Positions 28,701 through 36,304 of a stretch of 64,000 nucleotides of DNA are shown piece by piece. The number at the start of each line of letters is the position of its first letter. Position 1 is the stretch's first letter. The stretch comes from Achromobacter arsenitoxydans SY8 (GTDB lineage: Bacteria > Pseudomonadota > Gammaproteobacteria > Burkholderiales > Burkholderiaceae_B): positions 37,113 through 101,112 of the forward strand of contig NZ_AGUF01000039.1 in NCBI RefSeq assembly GCF_000236785.1, written 5' to 3'. The translations under genes were made by a program, and so were the position numbers. The notes beneath the pieces are model-generated. The model saw nothing but the letters and a program-made list of their open reading frames with translations. It was not told the DNA's origin and ran no database searches.

Positions 28701-28729
28701 AAGAAGACGGTGTGCTGCGGGCAGCGTGA
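22706..28729 (+). CDS. Giant helicase-nuclease: TGase-like, DUF4011, SF1 helicase, Vsr-like nuclease, DUF3320
   Basis: A protein of about 2,007 residues. I prefer the ATG at 22706, preceded by GAGAGAG, over the in-frame ATG at 22673; numbering here uses 22673 as residue 1. Residues about 190-310 look transglutaminase-like with C265, H291 and D305. A Pro/Ala-rich linker (about 380-420) leads to DUF4011 (LAKWKSRLLDLTLRNRLLNF). The helicase has Walker A GPPGTGKS at 738-745, DEAS with D1383/E1384, GDTKQLPP and a UvrD/Sen1-type end (VQGDERDVIYFS, LNVAISRARE). A PD-(D/E)XK domain follows with E1683, D1709 and E-C-D at 1726-1728, then an acidic linker and DUF3320 to the C-terminus. The domains suggest nucleic-acid unwinding and cleavage, likely in defence. 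It is monocistronic. Confidence 0.88.
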   Translation: MDKRLDLELPAILEGAAHVAAQPSTDPTPGDPQGAEAPCIVIDIEADPTQGYASLQNAVPILRSLRLTNHAPHACNDIEVHVACNPAFAQAVTLRFDSLESGEIRRISPLDLNPDHAYVANLQEAVRASITVVARSAGREVGRASRPVEVLAYDQWAGTRALPELLAAFSMPNNAAVDGLIGQASALLRSQHSELTINGYQSKSRDVVWKQVSAIYSTLAAQTLHYAEPPASFGVGGQKIRTPDRIIEARVATCLDLAMLFSSCLEQAGLRPVVLMKDGHAWVGVWLHQASFADPLTDDVQAVRKRVDSGEFLAFETTGIALHPNHRPSLRLALEQGAAHLREEGTFRYAIDIHRARELQIKPLPSRAAPAAPGDAAPSEPPAAIEPTPDLPPLDPEFVISLEPADDTPEGRLAKWKSRLLDLTLRNRLLNFKPTKSTLPLVVPDLSRLEDAIADGGEFRIRPLPAALMEGGDPRMAEVHVGRGGRAPLDDMALQALGSHELIARVQQEALDANLLAIFSAARTGLEEGGANTLYLAMGMLRWTETPGAENAHLAPLILVPVSLQRQSVRSGFRLVRHDDETIINPTLLQMLRNNYELRVPGLDAAAPADDKGVDVARVLQAFRLAVREIAGWEVLEQAHLGIFSFTKYLMWKDLQDRSAQLKANRVVQHLIDRPGQAFAREPYEARFDRLDDSYQPQDLLTPLLSDSSQLKAICAVDAGRDLVLEGPPGTGKSQTITNLIAHLLARGKTVLFVSEKMAALEVVHRRLASIGLGPFCLELHSSKARKAEVLQQLGKALDHGGQRTSEDWAREAERLAALRQELNGLVDALHHEHRNGLTVFDAIGSCIQNAGREPSFLPWPDAQAHDRKELARLRETARRMATLSGELGTLQGHPLAHIGMDEWSPSWQDALLAAAQALDLAAQTFSDRAAAVSEGLGVEAAGLSLDAYARLDQLADVLLAAPQVPAGLAAQAHDAAARFQVQAMARHGLARNAHWEPLDAQWNAQLADVDAAALKAEWLAARASWWPKSAFATRGIRKRLAVLRRDGQRPDDAAIDAALAPLAQVNAEDRELAALKADAQRLLLDAYAGLATDWEQVRRHEQWAQHFADAVALVGGDPAGATELRTRLAPLVGENRAFLQPGAALGKALLAYRDAWRALQDRLAEVDALARPTQPLAGESDAHGALARLQAVIGGWRGNRQFLMPWCVWRQARGEAAQLNLHGLVDSLEQGRVPLEQVEAHFEFSYRNWWVKKVIDHTPVLRSFSSADHERKIREFRQADDRFQQLTSAYIDAVLAGKVPAGNGVLVSPDSELGLLRRELQKKARHVPVRQLMQRLPTLLPKLKPCLLMSPLSVAQYLDAGHSQFDVVVFDEASQIPVWDSVGAIARGQQLVVVGDTKQLPPTSFFSKSAPDEDGAGDDGQVEDLESILDECLGADMNRLRLQWHYRSRHESLITFSNVTYYDSQLITFPSPVTDDVAVRLEQVAGVYDRGGSRTNRREAEAIVQGIEQHYLDKARRRQTLGVVTFNQPQQSLIETLLDARRRANAELDKAISAQSREPLFIKNLENVQGDERDVIYFSITFGPDAAGKMTMNFGPLNGEGGHRRLNVAISRAREGVVIYSTLMPEQIDLSRVRATGVRDLKHYLEFALKGPRALAEQSLPTGREPDSPFETQVIQVLRQHGWVVHPQVGCSGYRIDMGVVDPRAPGRYLLGIECDGRAYHSGATARDRDRLRQVVLEGLGWRLHRVWSTDWWINPEREVDKLLARLNAELERQPEDEPEAEPEIAPQADEQETPLAEDAGPGAVEFVITTHEDTPAEHAAAGGATPYRLAELDGGAPETFHSRASDDTLVQQLRAAIDAEGPISEATLHRRIARAWGLERTGARIVERLRALTPADAGQTDEGHARFYWPAGVLPQDWKGFRAAGADEAARRRVDDVCLEELANGVLHVLAQAGNAPKADVVRSVSRLLGMSRTLADAEARIGRAVAGLTERGVLREEDGVLRAA

Positions 28730-28976
28730 AGACCGCTGCGCGGAAGGTTTCAGACTGTAATCGCAGGCCCGGTCTCCGGCGACCGGTTCCTGCGCCGCTT
28801 GTCGCGCCGGATGCCGCATGAGACGCGGCCGCGGAGGCCTGTCCGAGAACGGATCCGAGGCGCCGCCGTGTGGCAAGATTTGGAAACTGTCTGGCGGCGC
28901 TTCCGCCAAATGCGTCCACACTACGGACGTAGAATGCCGCTTTTCATCAGGGCCAGCCGGCTGACAGGAACCAATC

Positions 28977-29789
28977 ATGAAAAAAACCATCCTTCTTGCA
29001 TCCGTGTGCGCCGCGCTGCTCTCCGCTTGCGCGTCGACCTCCACCCCTCGCGAAGGATCGTCCACCATGCCCGCTCCCGCCGCTGCCGCAGCCGCCGACC
29101 CGTCCAGCCTGACCGCCTATTACTGGCGCCTGGCTTCCGCCACCGACGCCTCGGGCAAGTCGATTGCCGCGCTGCAGAAGGGCATCGAGCACCAGCTGCG
29201 CCTGAGCTTTACGAACGACGCCCTGAACATCCGCGGCGGCTGCAACGCCCAGTTCGGCGGATACACGTACAAGAACGGCGTGCTGACCATCGCCAATCTG
29301 GCCTCCACGATGAAGGCGTGCGAACAGAGTCTGATGCAGCTCGATGCCGAAATCGGCCAGCGCATGAAGGGCGAGCTGCGCGCGACGCAGACCGGCGATA
29401 AGGCCGAGCCTGCGTTGGAACTGACGGCGCAGGACGGCACGGTGCTGAAGTTCGTGGGCGAGCCCACGCCGGAAACGCTGTACGGCAGCACGGGGAAGAT
29501 CATGTTCCTGGAGGTCGCGGCCAAGCGCGCTGAATGCGGCCATCCCATGATTCCGCACTACCAGTGCCTGATGGTGCGCGAGCGCAAGTTCAACGAAGCG
29601 GGCATCGCCCAGCCGGCGCAGGACAAGTGGCATCCGCTCTATCAGTCGATCGAGGGATTCGAACACCAGGACGGCGTGCGCACCGTGCTGCGCGTGAAGC
29701 GCTACGACAGGAAGAATCCGCCCGCCGACGCGCCGTCGAAGGTCTATGTGCTGGACCTGGTCGTGGAGCAGGACGCCTCGGGCAAGTAA
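28977..29789 (+). CDS. META and DUF4377 domain lipoprotein (HslJ-like)
   Basis: A 270-residue predicted lipoprotein with lipobox LLSAC (Cys18). After a Pro/Ala linker, a META/HslJ domain runs from about residue 40 to 150 (YYWRLASATDASG, LRLSFTNDALNIRGGCNAQFGGY). A DUF4377-like domain follows from about 175 (MFLEVAAKRAECGHP, CLMVRERKFNEAG). These domains are common in envelope lipoproteins and may help with stress or drug tolerance, but no activity is proved. It ends 10 bases before a convergent membrane-protein gene. The 247-base gap upstream holds only a small stem TGGCGG/CCGCCA (28892-28908) and a -10-like TAGAAT. Confidence 0.85.
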   Translation: MKKTILLASVCAALLSACASTSTPREGSSTMPAPAAAAAADPSSLTAYYWRLASATDASGKSIAALQKGIEHQLRLSFTNDALNIRGGCNAQFGGYTYKNGVLTIANLASTMKACEQSLMQLDAEIGQRMKGELRATQTGDKAEPALELTAQDGTVLKFVGEPTPETLYGSTGKIMFLEVAAKRAECGHPMIPHYQCLMVRERKFNEAGIAQPAQDKWHPLYQSIEGFEHQDGVRTVLRVKRYDRKNPPADAPSKVYVLDLVVEQDASGK

Positions 29790-29799
29790 ATGCTCGGCG

Positions 29800-30243
29800 T
29801 CACCACGTGACGTAGAACATGGCCTTGGCCAGCACCACGATGGCGATCATGTGGCAGAACACGCTGAGGTGCAGGCGGCCTTGCGCCGCCCCGGTGAGCC
29901 GGCGGCGGCGCGCCAGCGCGAGTGCGCAGACCACATGAATCAGCACGCTGGCAGCCAGCGCGATCTTGATGCTCAGCAGGATGCCAAACGACGAGGCCGC
30001 GGGGGCGGCGAGCGCGCCGCGATGCTGCCAGGCCAGTCCCAATCCGGCCAGGTACAGCACGACCACGGCCCACGGCACGACAGACCGGACGCGCGGGCCG
30101 AGCTGGCTGCCCAGCGCCTTGCGGACATCGGCGGGAAGCCGCCTGTGCACGGGTTCCAGAAACAGCACCTCGAAGGCGACCGTGCCAACGAACAGAAAGG
30201 CGGCCAAAAGGTGCACGATGAGCAGCACGGGGTAGAGAGTCAT
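29800..30243 (-). CDS. Integral membrane protein, CopD/DUF2269-like
   Basis: A 147-residue protein starting at the ATG at 30243, where GGGA lies upstream and the first membrane helix begins at once. Four hydrophobic segments are visible: LYPVLLIVHLLAAFLFVGTV, VVPWAVVVLYLAGLGLAW, FGILLSIKIALAASVLIHVV and FCHMIAIVVLAKAMFYV. Conserved histidines within helices 1, 3 and 4 resemble CopD/DUF2269-type cytochrome- or copper-linked proteins. Specific function not known. Confidence 0.7.
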   Translation of the reverse strand: MTLYPVLLIVHLLAAFLFVGTVAFEVLFLEPVHRRLPADVRKALGSQLGPRVRSVVPWAVVVLYLAGLGLAWQHRGALAAPAASSFGILLSIKIALAASVLIHVVCALALARRRRLTGAAQGRLHLSVFCHMIAIVVLAKAMFYVTW

Positions 30244-30394
30244 AGCCGGTCCCGGAATGTTTGTCTGGAATTCTCCCACCCGGCCGGAGCCGGGCGGAAT
30301 GACAAACGTCAATGCCGGGCGCGCGGGCTGGCGTGCATGTCAGCCCAGCCGCGGCCCCGTCCCATGAGCCGCGGCCCGGCGAGTCGCCGGGGCG

Positions 30395-32857
30395 TCAGTT
30401 GCCCGACGGCTGCAGCGTCAGCGTGTCGGCGCGCTGGCTGTCCACCTTGGCCCGGCTGAACGCCATGGGGAAGTATTCCCCGGTGGCCCAGCCCTTGATC
30501 AAGTCCTGGTAGTGCGGGCTGCGCGGATCGGCCGATTGCCCCGGCACGTTCTGCACCACCGACCTGTCCCAGTCCGCCACGTCGATCACCTGGCGGTACG
30601 ACGCGCCGCTGGTCACGCGGAAGTCGCTCTTGCGGAACGTGGCGCGATGCACGGTGTCGTTGTCGCCGCCGACCGGATAGCGCTGAGTGCTCCAGTTCTT
30701 GGCGGTGTCGGGCGGCAGCAGGCTGGCCAGGCTGTGCTCGAACTGGATGTGATGCAGCTTGCCCCATTGCCACTGGTTCGAATCCGGTCCCAGCTTGGCG
30801 CTGAGCTTCTGCAGACCGTCGGCCAGCGCCTGGAGCAGCAGGGCGTCGCGCCCCTGTTCTGGCCGGGTGCCGAAGGCGGCGTCGGGCGTGGCCAGCTTCT
30901 CGAGCGTCTTGCGGGTGGACAGTTCGCCGAACGCCGCGCGTCCGCTGGCGGGCACGTAGAGGTCGGTGACCCGCTTGACGACCTCGGGCAGCCAGAACGA
31001 ATAAACCGTGGCGGCCCGCGAATCGGTAGCCATGCGGTAGTCCCAGTCCTTGAGCAGGCTCAGGGCCGGGCCGACCGCCGGGTCCGCGGAATTCAACGAC
31101 TTGGCATAGCCCGCCAGGGTGCGCGCGGGAATCGACAGGTTGTCGAACTGCAGGTCTTGCGACTGCTGCACGGTCAGGCCCTTGGCGTCGGCCACCACCT
31201 CGCGGATGCGCTGCACGCGGAACGGTTCCGCCCAGGAGCGCGCCGACATGTCCTTGTACGGGAAGTCGGCCGGCAGGTTGTACTCGTTGGCCGTGGCGAC
31301 ATAGCCTTCGGGCGGGTTGTACACCTTGGGCAGCGAGCTGCCCGGCAGCACGCCGCGCCACTCGAAATCACCGTTGCCCGGCACCGGCAGCATGCCCGAC
31401 CAGTCCGCGCGCGGGCGGATCGGCGCGATGCTGCCGCCGAACCAGCCGATGTTGCCGTCCACGTCGGCGTACACCATGTTTTCGCTGGGCGTGTAGTGCT
31501 TTTCCATGCCGGCCACGAACTCGTTCCAGTTCTGCGCCTGGTTCAGGCGCAGGCTGGCCAGGTAGGCGGCGGTGCCGGGGAATTCCAGGTAGGCGGCGCG
31601 CACGGCGTAGGCCTTGCGCCGCACCGGGTCTTCATGGATGACCGGGCCGTGGCGCGTGAATTTCAGGCTGCGCGCGGCTGGGGCGGCGCCGCGCACGGGT
31701 ATGGACTCGTCCACCTGGCGCATTTTTTCCCATCCGCCCTGGTAGCGATATTCGTTGGGATTGGCCGGGTTGGTGTCGTACACGTATAGATCCTCTTCGT
31801 CGCCGAACGCGAAGATGGTCAGCCCGAACGCGATGCGGTCGTTATGGCCCATGGATACGCCGGGCAGCGCGGGTTCTCCCGCGCCGATCACGTTCCAGCC
31901 CGGCGCGTTCAGGTGGACCATGTAGCGCAGCGACGGCATGGTGATGGAGCGGTGCGGATCGCCCGCCAGGATGGGCTTGCCGGTGGCGGTGTGCTGGCCG
32001 CCCAGCGTCCAGTTGTTGCTTTCATAGCGCGGCGCCATGGGGTCGAAGGCCGGGTCCAGCGACGCAAGCCTGCCTTCGGACAAGGCGCTCGCCAGTTTGG
32101 CGCGCTCGTCGGCCGCCAGCGGACTGCGCGGGAAGTCGCCGGCCTCGAACTTCTGGCCGTCGCGCGCAAGCTTGTAGACGCCCAGCACCGTATTGTCGAT
32201 CTGGCGCACGTCCAGGCCGGCAGGCACCTGCAGCGCCAGGGGAGGCTCGAAGGTGCTCAGCCCCTGCACGGCGTTCAGTCCCAGCGCCGCGATCTGCTGC
32301 GACATCCTGACTTCCTGGTTGAGGTTGCGCGTCAGGCCGTAGATGCGGATCAGGGATGTTTCGGGACTCCAGTAGCCGGGTTCCGTGCCGGTCAGCTTGA
32401 ACTCCGGCGGCATTTGGTCGGGATTGGCCTTGACCCAGTTCACGTAGGCGTTGATGCCGTTGGCGAAGGCGGTCAGGATGGCCTTGCCTTCGGGGTGATA
32501 GCTGGCGAATTCGGCCTGCATGTCGCCGCGGTACAGGAAGAGGCGCGCGGCGCGGTCCTGCTCGATGAAGCGCGGGCCGAACTGCTCGGCCATCTTGCCT
32601 TCGCCCTGGCGGCGCCACAGGTCCAGCTGCCACAGCCGGTCGCGCGCGGCGCTGAAGCCCTGGGCGAAGAACAGGTCCGCCTGGTTTTTCGCATAGATGT
32701 GGGATACGCCGTACTTGTCCCTGACGATTTCCACGGGCTGGGAAAGCCCCGGCATGGCTATCGTGTCCTTCTTGCCGCCCGGCGCGGCGCAGCCGGCCAG
32801 CAAGACAATCAGGCCGCTCGCCAGGAATGCGGCGGCCCTGCGTTTGAACGTGCGCAT
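30395..32857 (-). CDS. Penicillin acylase family lipoprotein (Ntn hydrolase)
   Basis: An 820-residue N-terminal-nucleophile amidohydrolase starting at the ATG at 32857, preceded by GGAGGAG. A lipobox LLAGC (Cys23) predicts a lipid anchor, unlike the soluble periplasmic penicillin acylases. The alpha part covers VEIVRDKYGVSHIYAKNQADL to about residue 255. The autocatalytic site falls before Ser280 in SNNWTLGG, followed by GDPHRSITMPSLRYMVHL and GVSMGHNDRIAFGLT. The family cleaves amides such as penicillins, N-acyl homoserine lactones or pyoverdine precursors. The substrate here is unknown. The gene is monocistronic. Confidence 0.9.
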   Translation of the reverse strand: MRTFKRRAAAFLASGLIVLLAGCAAPGGKKDTIAMPGLSQPVEIVRDKYGVSHIYAKNQADLFFAQGFSAARDRLWQLDLWRRQGEGKMAEQFGPRFIEQDRAARLFLYRGDMQAEFASYHPEGKAILTAFANGINAYVNWVKANPDQMPPEFKLTGTEPGYWSPETSLIRIYGLTRNLNQEVRMSQQIAALGLNAVQGLSTFEPPLALQVPAGLDVRQIDNTVLGVYKLARDGQKFEAGDFPRSPLAADERAKLASALSEGRLASLDPAFDPMAPRYESNNWTLGGQHTATGKPILAGDPHRSITMPSLRYMVHLNAPGWNVIGAGEPALPGVSMGHNDRIAFGLTIFAFGDEEDLYVYDTNPANPNEYRYQGGWEKMRQVDESIPVRGAAPAARSLKFTRHGPVIHEDPVRRKAYAVRAAYLEFPGTAAYLASLRLNQAQNWNEFVAGMEKHYTPSENMVYADVDGNIGWFGGSIAPIRPRADWSGMLPVPGNGDFEWRGVLPGSSLPKVYNPPEGYVATANEYNLPADFPYKDMSARSWAEPFRVQRIREVVADAKGLTVQQSQDLQFDNLSIPARTLAGYAKSLNSADPAVGPALSLLKDWDYRMATDSRAATVYSFWLPEVVKRVTDLYVPASGRAAFGELSTRKTLEKLATPDAAFGTRPEQGRDALLLQALADGLQKLSAKLGPDSNQWQWGKLHHIQFEHSLASLLPPDTAKNWSTQRYPVGGDNDTVHRATFRKSDFRVTSGASYRQVIDVADWDRSVVQNVPGQSADPRSPHYQDLIKGWATGEYFPMAFSRAKVDSQRADTLTLQPSGN

Positions 32858-33086
32858 AGACTCCTCCTCCGATTTTTGATCTTGTGTATGCCAGCGGGTG
32901 GCAGACGCGAGAGCCGCGCCGGACGCAACAGCAGGCAAGCAGTAGAACTAAACCGGAAGCCGCCGGAGAACTGTTTTATTTGGCTAAATCTGGCAGGACT
33001 TGTAACCAGGCATCCAAGTCTCGCCACGGCTTGATATTTTTGGTCACGACAAATAAGGGTCACTTCCCTTGGTTACACTGCGCGCC

Positions 33087-34136
33087 ATGCCGATCAAAGC
33101 CCTCACCCGCACCCTTACGCCTCCGATTCTCGCCGCGAGCGGCCTGGATACGCTGGACCAGTTCTTCAAGCGTCCCGAGGTCGCCGCCTTTCTTGCCCAA
33201 ACGCGCGACCCGGCCCACACCGGCGGGAACCTCCGGGCCTGCGCCGATCTGCTGCCCAGGGTCCACCCGTCCCGGGCCGCGGCCCTGGCCCTGATGAGCG
33301 GCTCGTTGGTGGAAGACGGCGCGGACCCTGCCATTCTCTTCCCCGTGCTCCAGGCCTTGCTGGCCAAATGGCTGCGGTCCCTGCGCCCCTTCTGCGCGCA
33401 GGAAGTGGAGGACGACGACGATGAGGTCGAAGAGGCGGACCGCCAAGCCTGGCTGGACGCCCAGTCCAGGATGGCGGCCGTCCCGACGGACGAGCGCTGG
33501 CAGGTCGAATCCCTGCACCAGGCGGTGGACCTGCTGGTCCTGCCGATGATGACCATGCTGATGCGCGACCGGGCCAATCATCAGGCCTTTATCGCCGATA
33601 GCGAGCTGATGGCCATGCTGCATCCGATGGCCACCCTGAACGACAGCCTGCCGTTCGAGCAGCTGCATTATCTGTGGCTGGCCTCGCAGCTCAGCTACGA
33701 GGACGAGCTGGTCGTGGTGCTGCCCGCTTCAGGCACGGGATTCATCGCCGAGGCGCATGCCATCAACAACACCTTCCACGCCTTCTCGCTGCTGCAGATC
33801 ATCATCGGCGAGCATGCGCAGACGCTTGGGGTGAAGCGGGAGATCGCCGCCCGAGAGCCGGACATGGACGGCGACACCGCCGATTTCCAGTGGCTGCAGG
33901 CGGGCGCGTACGCGGACGGCGAACTCAGGAACATCATGCAGTGGGCCTGGGGCGAGGCGGCGCTGCGCGACCACCCGTCCAGGCATGGCAAGCGGGTGCT
34001 GATCGCGCTGGAAACGGACGAGGGCGCCAAGCGCAACTGGTCCGGCTTCAACGGCGTCATCCACGAGGCCCAGCAGCCGTCCATGACGTTCAAGCGCTAT
34101 CTCACGCCCGAAGAGGCGGCGTCGTATCTGGCTTGA
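33087..34136 (+). CDS. Hypothetical protein with an acidic central stretch
   Basis: A 349-residue soluble protein starting at the ATG at 33087. I do not recognise its family. It looks mostly helical and has a very acidic insertion near residues 106-118 (EDDDDEVEEAD). A region rich in conserved-looking hydrophobics runs around 195-250 (LHYLWLASQLSYEDELVVVL). No signal peptide or membrane helix. Codon use matches its neighbours. It is convergent with the next gene (15-base gap) and preceded by an AT-rich gap that could hold its promoter (TTGATA near 33034). Confidence 0.65.
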   Translation: MPIKALTRTLTPPILAASGLDTLDQFFKRPEVAAFLAQTRDPAHTGGNLRACADLLPRVHPSRAAALALMSGSLVEDGADPAILFPVLQALLAKWLRSLRPFCAQEVEDDDDEVEEADRQAWLDAQSRMAAVPTDERWQVESLHQAVDLLVLPMMTMLMRDRANHQAFIADSELMAMLHPMATLNDSLPFEQLHYLWLASQLSYEDELVVVLPASGTGFIAEAHAINNTFHAFSLLQIIIGEHAQTLGVKREIAAREPDMDGDTADFQWLQAGAYADGELRNIMQWAWGEAALRDHPSRHGKRVLIALETDEGAKRNWSGFNGVIHEAQQPSMTFKRYLTPEEAASYLA

Positions 34137-34151
34137 CGCAGGGGCGGGGCG

Positions 34152-34973
34152 TCAGTCGGCTGCGAACATCCCGTCCACGCTTTCCTGCAGATCGAAGATG
34201 TCCGACACCACGTGCAGCCCGACGCGCTTGCCCAGGCGGCTGTTGTCGGGCGGCGTTTCCACGCATGCCTTGACCAGCACGACTTGTCCGGCGGGATCGG
34301 GCATGAACTTCATGCCGGCGACGGACAGGTGTTCGATCCGGACGCTGCCGTCATTGAACCGGCGTCCCCGGGCGGGCTTGTCCCGCAGTTCCTCGATGGT
34401 GGGCACGTGGTCGAAAACGGCATCGTAAAACTCGATGACGGGGCTCTGGTTGGTGCTGGCGCAGCGGTGGACATAGGCCGCGTAATGGCGGCCGTCCAGC
34501 TGGTAGGACACGACGTCGCCGGCGCGGTGGAAGGTCAGGCTGTCAGGCAGGCCCGGCGCGCGCTTGAGCGGGGCGGGCGGCGTGCGCAGGAAGGCGGTCT
34601 TGATGTCGTTCGTCTTGCGGTGGAAGTCGTCGCTCAGGGCCACCGCGTCGTTCAGGGCGTCGATGCCGGCGTCGGCGCGCGCTGCGATGGCGGCGTCGGC
34701 GATGCCGTACCTGTGCAGCAGGATGGCCAGCGCCACGGCGGCCTTGTGGCGGTATAGCGGGGACGCCGCGTCATCTCCGGCCTGCAGCACGCAATTCCAG
34801 CGGCGCAGCAGGCAAGGCAGGACGTGGGCCGCAAGGTCGGCGGAAATCGCGGGGTCGTGCCTGGCTCGCGCCATGGTCACGGTCAGCAGCCGGGACAGGT
34901 CTTCGTCCAGCGTCTGGACCAGGATATCCGCGGCTAGCTTCTTCAGCGCCTGGGCGTGGGTAGGGGTGGTCAT
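34152..34973 (-). CDS. Hypothetical protein
   Basis: A 273-residue soluble protein without signal peptide or membrane segment. The N-terminal half (about 1-135) is helical (LKKLAADILVQTLDEDLSRLL; AAVALAILLHRYGIADA). The C-terminal half looks like a mixed alpha/beta domain (HRAGDVVSYQLDGRHYAAYVH; VIEFYDAVFDHVPTIEEL). I do not recognise it. It follows another unknown gene on the same strand by 63 bases, so the two may form an operon. Immunity protein or orphan accessory gene are both possible readings. Confidence 0.65.
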   Translation of the reverse strand: MTTPTHAQALKKLAADILVQTLDEDLSRLLTVTMARARHDPAISADLAAHVLPCLLRRWNCVLQAGDDAASPLYRHKAAVALAILLHRYGIADAAIAARADAGIDALNDAVALSDDFHRKTNDIKTAFLRTPPAPLKRAPGLPDSLTFHRAGDVVSYQLDGRHYAAYVHRCASTNQSPVIEFYDAVFDHVPTIEELRDKPARGRRFNDGSVRIEHLSVAGMKFMPDPAGQVVLVKACVETPPDNSRLGKRVGLHVVSDIFDLQESVDGMFAAD

Positions 34974-35036
34974 AGGGATACTCGATGGGATTGAACGCGC
35001 GGGTCTGCGATGCAGCGCGCATCCGTCATGCCGGAA

Positions 35037-35486
35037 TTAGCGATTTTCCAGGCCGGCCTGCGTGCGCTGTTCTCGGATCAGGTCTACGTTGTCGCGGATC
35101 TGGCCAATCAGCGATTCCAGGCCGGCGCGCGTTTCGCGCAGCGCGTCGGCGTGCTGGTCCTTCGGGGTGGTGGGATTGGGCGTCGCCGCATCCCAGTCCA
35201 GGGCGGACTGCATCGCGTCGGCCCAGTCCTGCGGAGATCCGCCGGCCCATTCGTTGATGCTGGACCCCACGGTGGCGTTCAACGCGTCCATGGCGGCCGG
35301 CTCGTCATCCTGGGGCAGGCCCGGGTTGGCGGCCAGCAGATAGCGAAACCGCAGCTGGCCGGCGTAGAACCATTTGACCGCTTCATCCTTGTGCCCTTGC
35401 TCGAACAAGGTCAGCGCGTGAACGTAGAGTTCGCTCGGATGGGACTTGGCCAGGTATCGCTCCACGTCCTGCGGGGTGTTCGTCAT
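35037..35486 (-). CDS. Hypothetical protein
   Basis: A 149-residue soluble, mostly helical protein. A TPR-like helix pair is suggested by SELYVHALTLFEQGHKDEAVKW and FYAGQLRFRYLLAANPGL; the C-terminus (ADALRETRAGLESLIGQIRD) may be coiled. There is no signal peptide. It probably heads a two-gene unit with the gene ending at 34152. I do not know its function; similar small helical proteins occur as immunity proteins, but nothing here proves that. Confidence 0.6.
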   Translation of the reverse strand: MTNTPQDVERYLAKSHPSELYVHALTLFEQGHKDEAVKWFYAGQLRFRYLLAANPGLPQDDEPAAMDALNATVGSSINEWAGGSPQDWADAMQSALDWDAATPNPTTPKDQHADALRETRAGLESLIGQIRDNVDLIREQRTQAGLENR

Positions 35487-35574
35487 GGCGTGCTCCAGGT
35501 GAATAAGGGCTGGAGCATAAATGGGGAACGCTTCCCTCTTGTTTCAAAACAAGAATATTGTGGATCAATATTTA

Positions 35575-35624
35575 CAGAAAGAAATCGGGGCGCATGCGCG
35601 AGGCGGACCTCGCGTATGCGCCCC
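35575..35624 (-). terminator. Rho-independent terminator of the DUF4148-like gene
   Basis: A 17-bp stem (arms 35587-35603 and 35608-35624, one G-T wobble, 4-base loop) lies 18 bases beyond the minus-strand stop at 35643. Read on the minus strand it is followed by the T-rich GATTTCTTTCTG. Confidence 0.7.
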
Positions 35625-35642
35625 GTGGGCTGAGGGGCAGCG

Positions 35643-35996
35643 TCACCACTTGCCTTGCGACCCTGAGGCGGGCTGCGATTGATACCCCGCGGGCATCTGA
35701 TTCCATGGCTGCGCCATGCTGGCCGGCCGGGTGCTCACGTACTTGTTGTAGTTGGCGGCATACTGCGAATTGCCGGGATCCGGCACGTCATCGCCGCTCC
35801 ACTGGTTTTCGACCCCGGCCTCCTTCCAGGCGGCCAGATCACGTTCGACGTCTGCGCGGGTCAGCGTGACATTGGTTGGCGGGGCGGCGGTGGCGGGCAC
35901 GGTGGCGGCGGTTTGCGCGACGGCAGGGCCGGACAGCAGGGCGAAAGCCGCCAGCGCGACCGGGATGAGGGCGCGGAAGGGTAGGACAGGATTCAT
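35643..35996 (-). CDS. Small secreted DUF4148-like protein
   Basis: A 117-residue protein with a signal peptide of about 27 residues ending at A-V-A-Q. A Thr/Ala/Pro linker leads to LTRADVERDLAAWKEAGVENQW, the pattern of the DUF4148 family of small exported proteins that is abundant in Burkholderiales. The C-terminus is Gln/Ser/Pro-rich. Function unknown. It is monocistronic with its own terminator. Confidence 0.75.
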   Translation of the reverse strand: MNPVLPFRALIPVALAAFALLSGPAVAQTAATVPATAAPPTNVTLTRADVERDLAAWKEAGVENQWSGDDVPDPGNSQYAANYNKYVSTRPASMAQPWNQMPAGYQSQPASGSQGKW

Positions 35997-36304
35997 GAAT
36001 GGCTCCTTGAGGACGGATAAGGGCGCAGCGTTGGGGCCGGTGTCCTCGGAGCGCGCCGCGGCGCGGCCTGGGCCGAGGGCAGCTGCGTGACCGGAATGGC
36101 GTGTTCATGTGCTGGTTGAGCAAACCAAGCTCGGGAAGCAGCCTCGTGGCGCGGCAGGCGCGGGCCGGGGTGTCGTCCGGACGGTCGAGCCGTCGCTGCG
36201 GTCTCATGCCTTCGAGGTCATCGTAAGGGCCGGATGGGTGCAGGCCACATACTCAAAATTAGGTACGCCCGAGTTGTAAGCAGATGCCTCTTCCCTGTTG
36301 ACGC
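35997..36304. other. Intergenic region without a recognisable gene
   Basis: These 308 bases lie between the DUF4148-like gene and the 3' end of the LuxR gene. They should hold the promoter of the DUF4148-like gene on the minus strand. An AT-richer patch occurs near 36240-36290, but I see no clear -35/-10 pair, hairpin or open frame with coding character. Confidence 0.5.
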
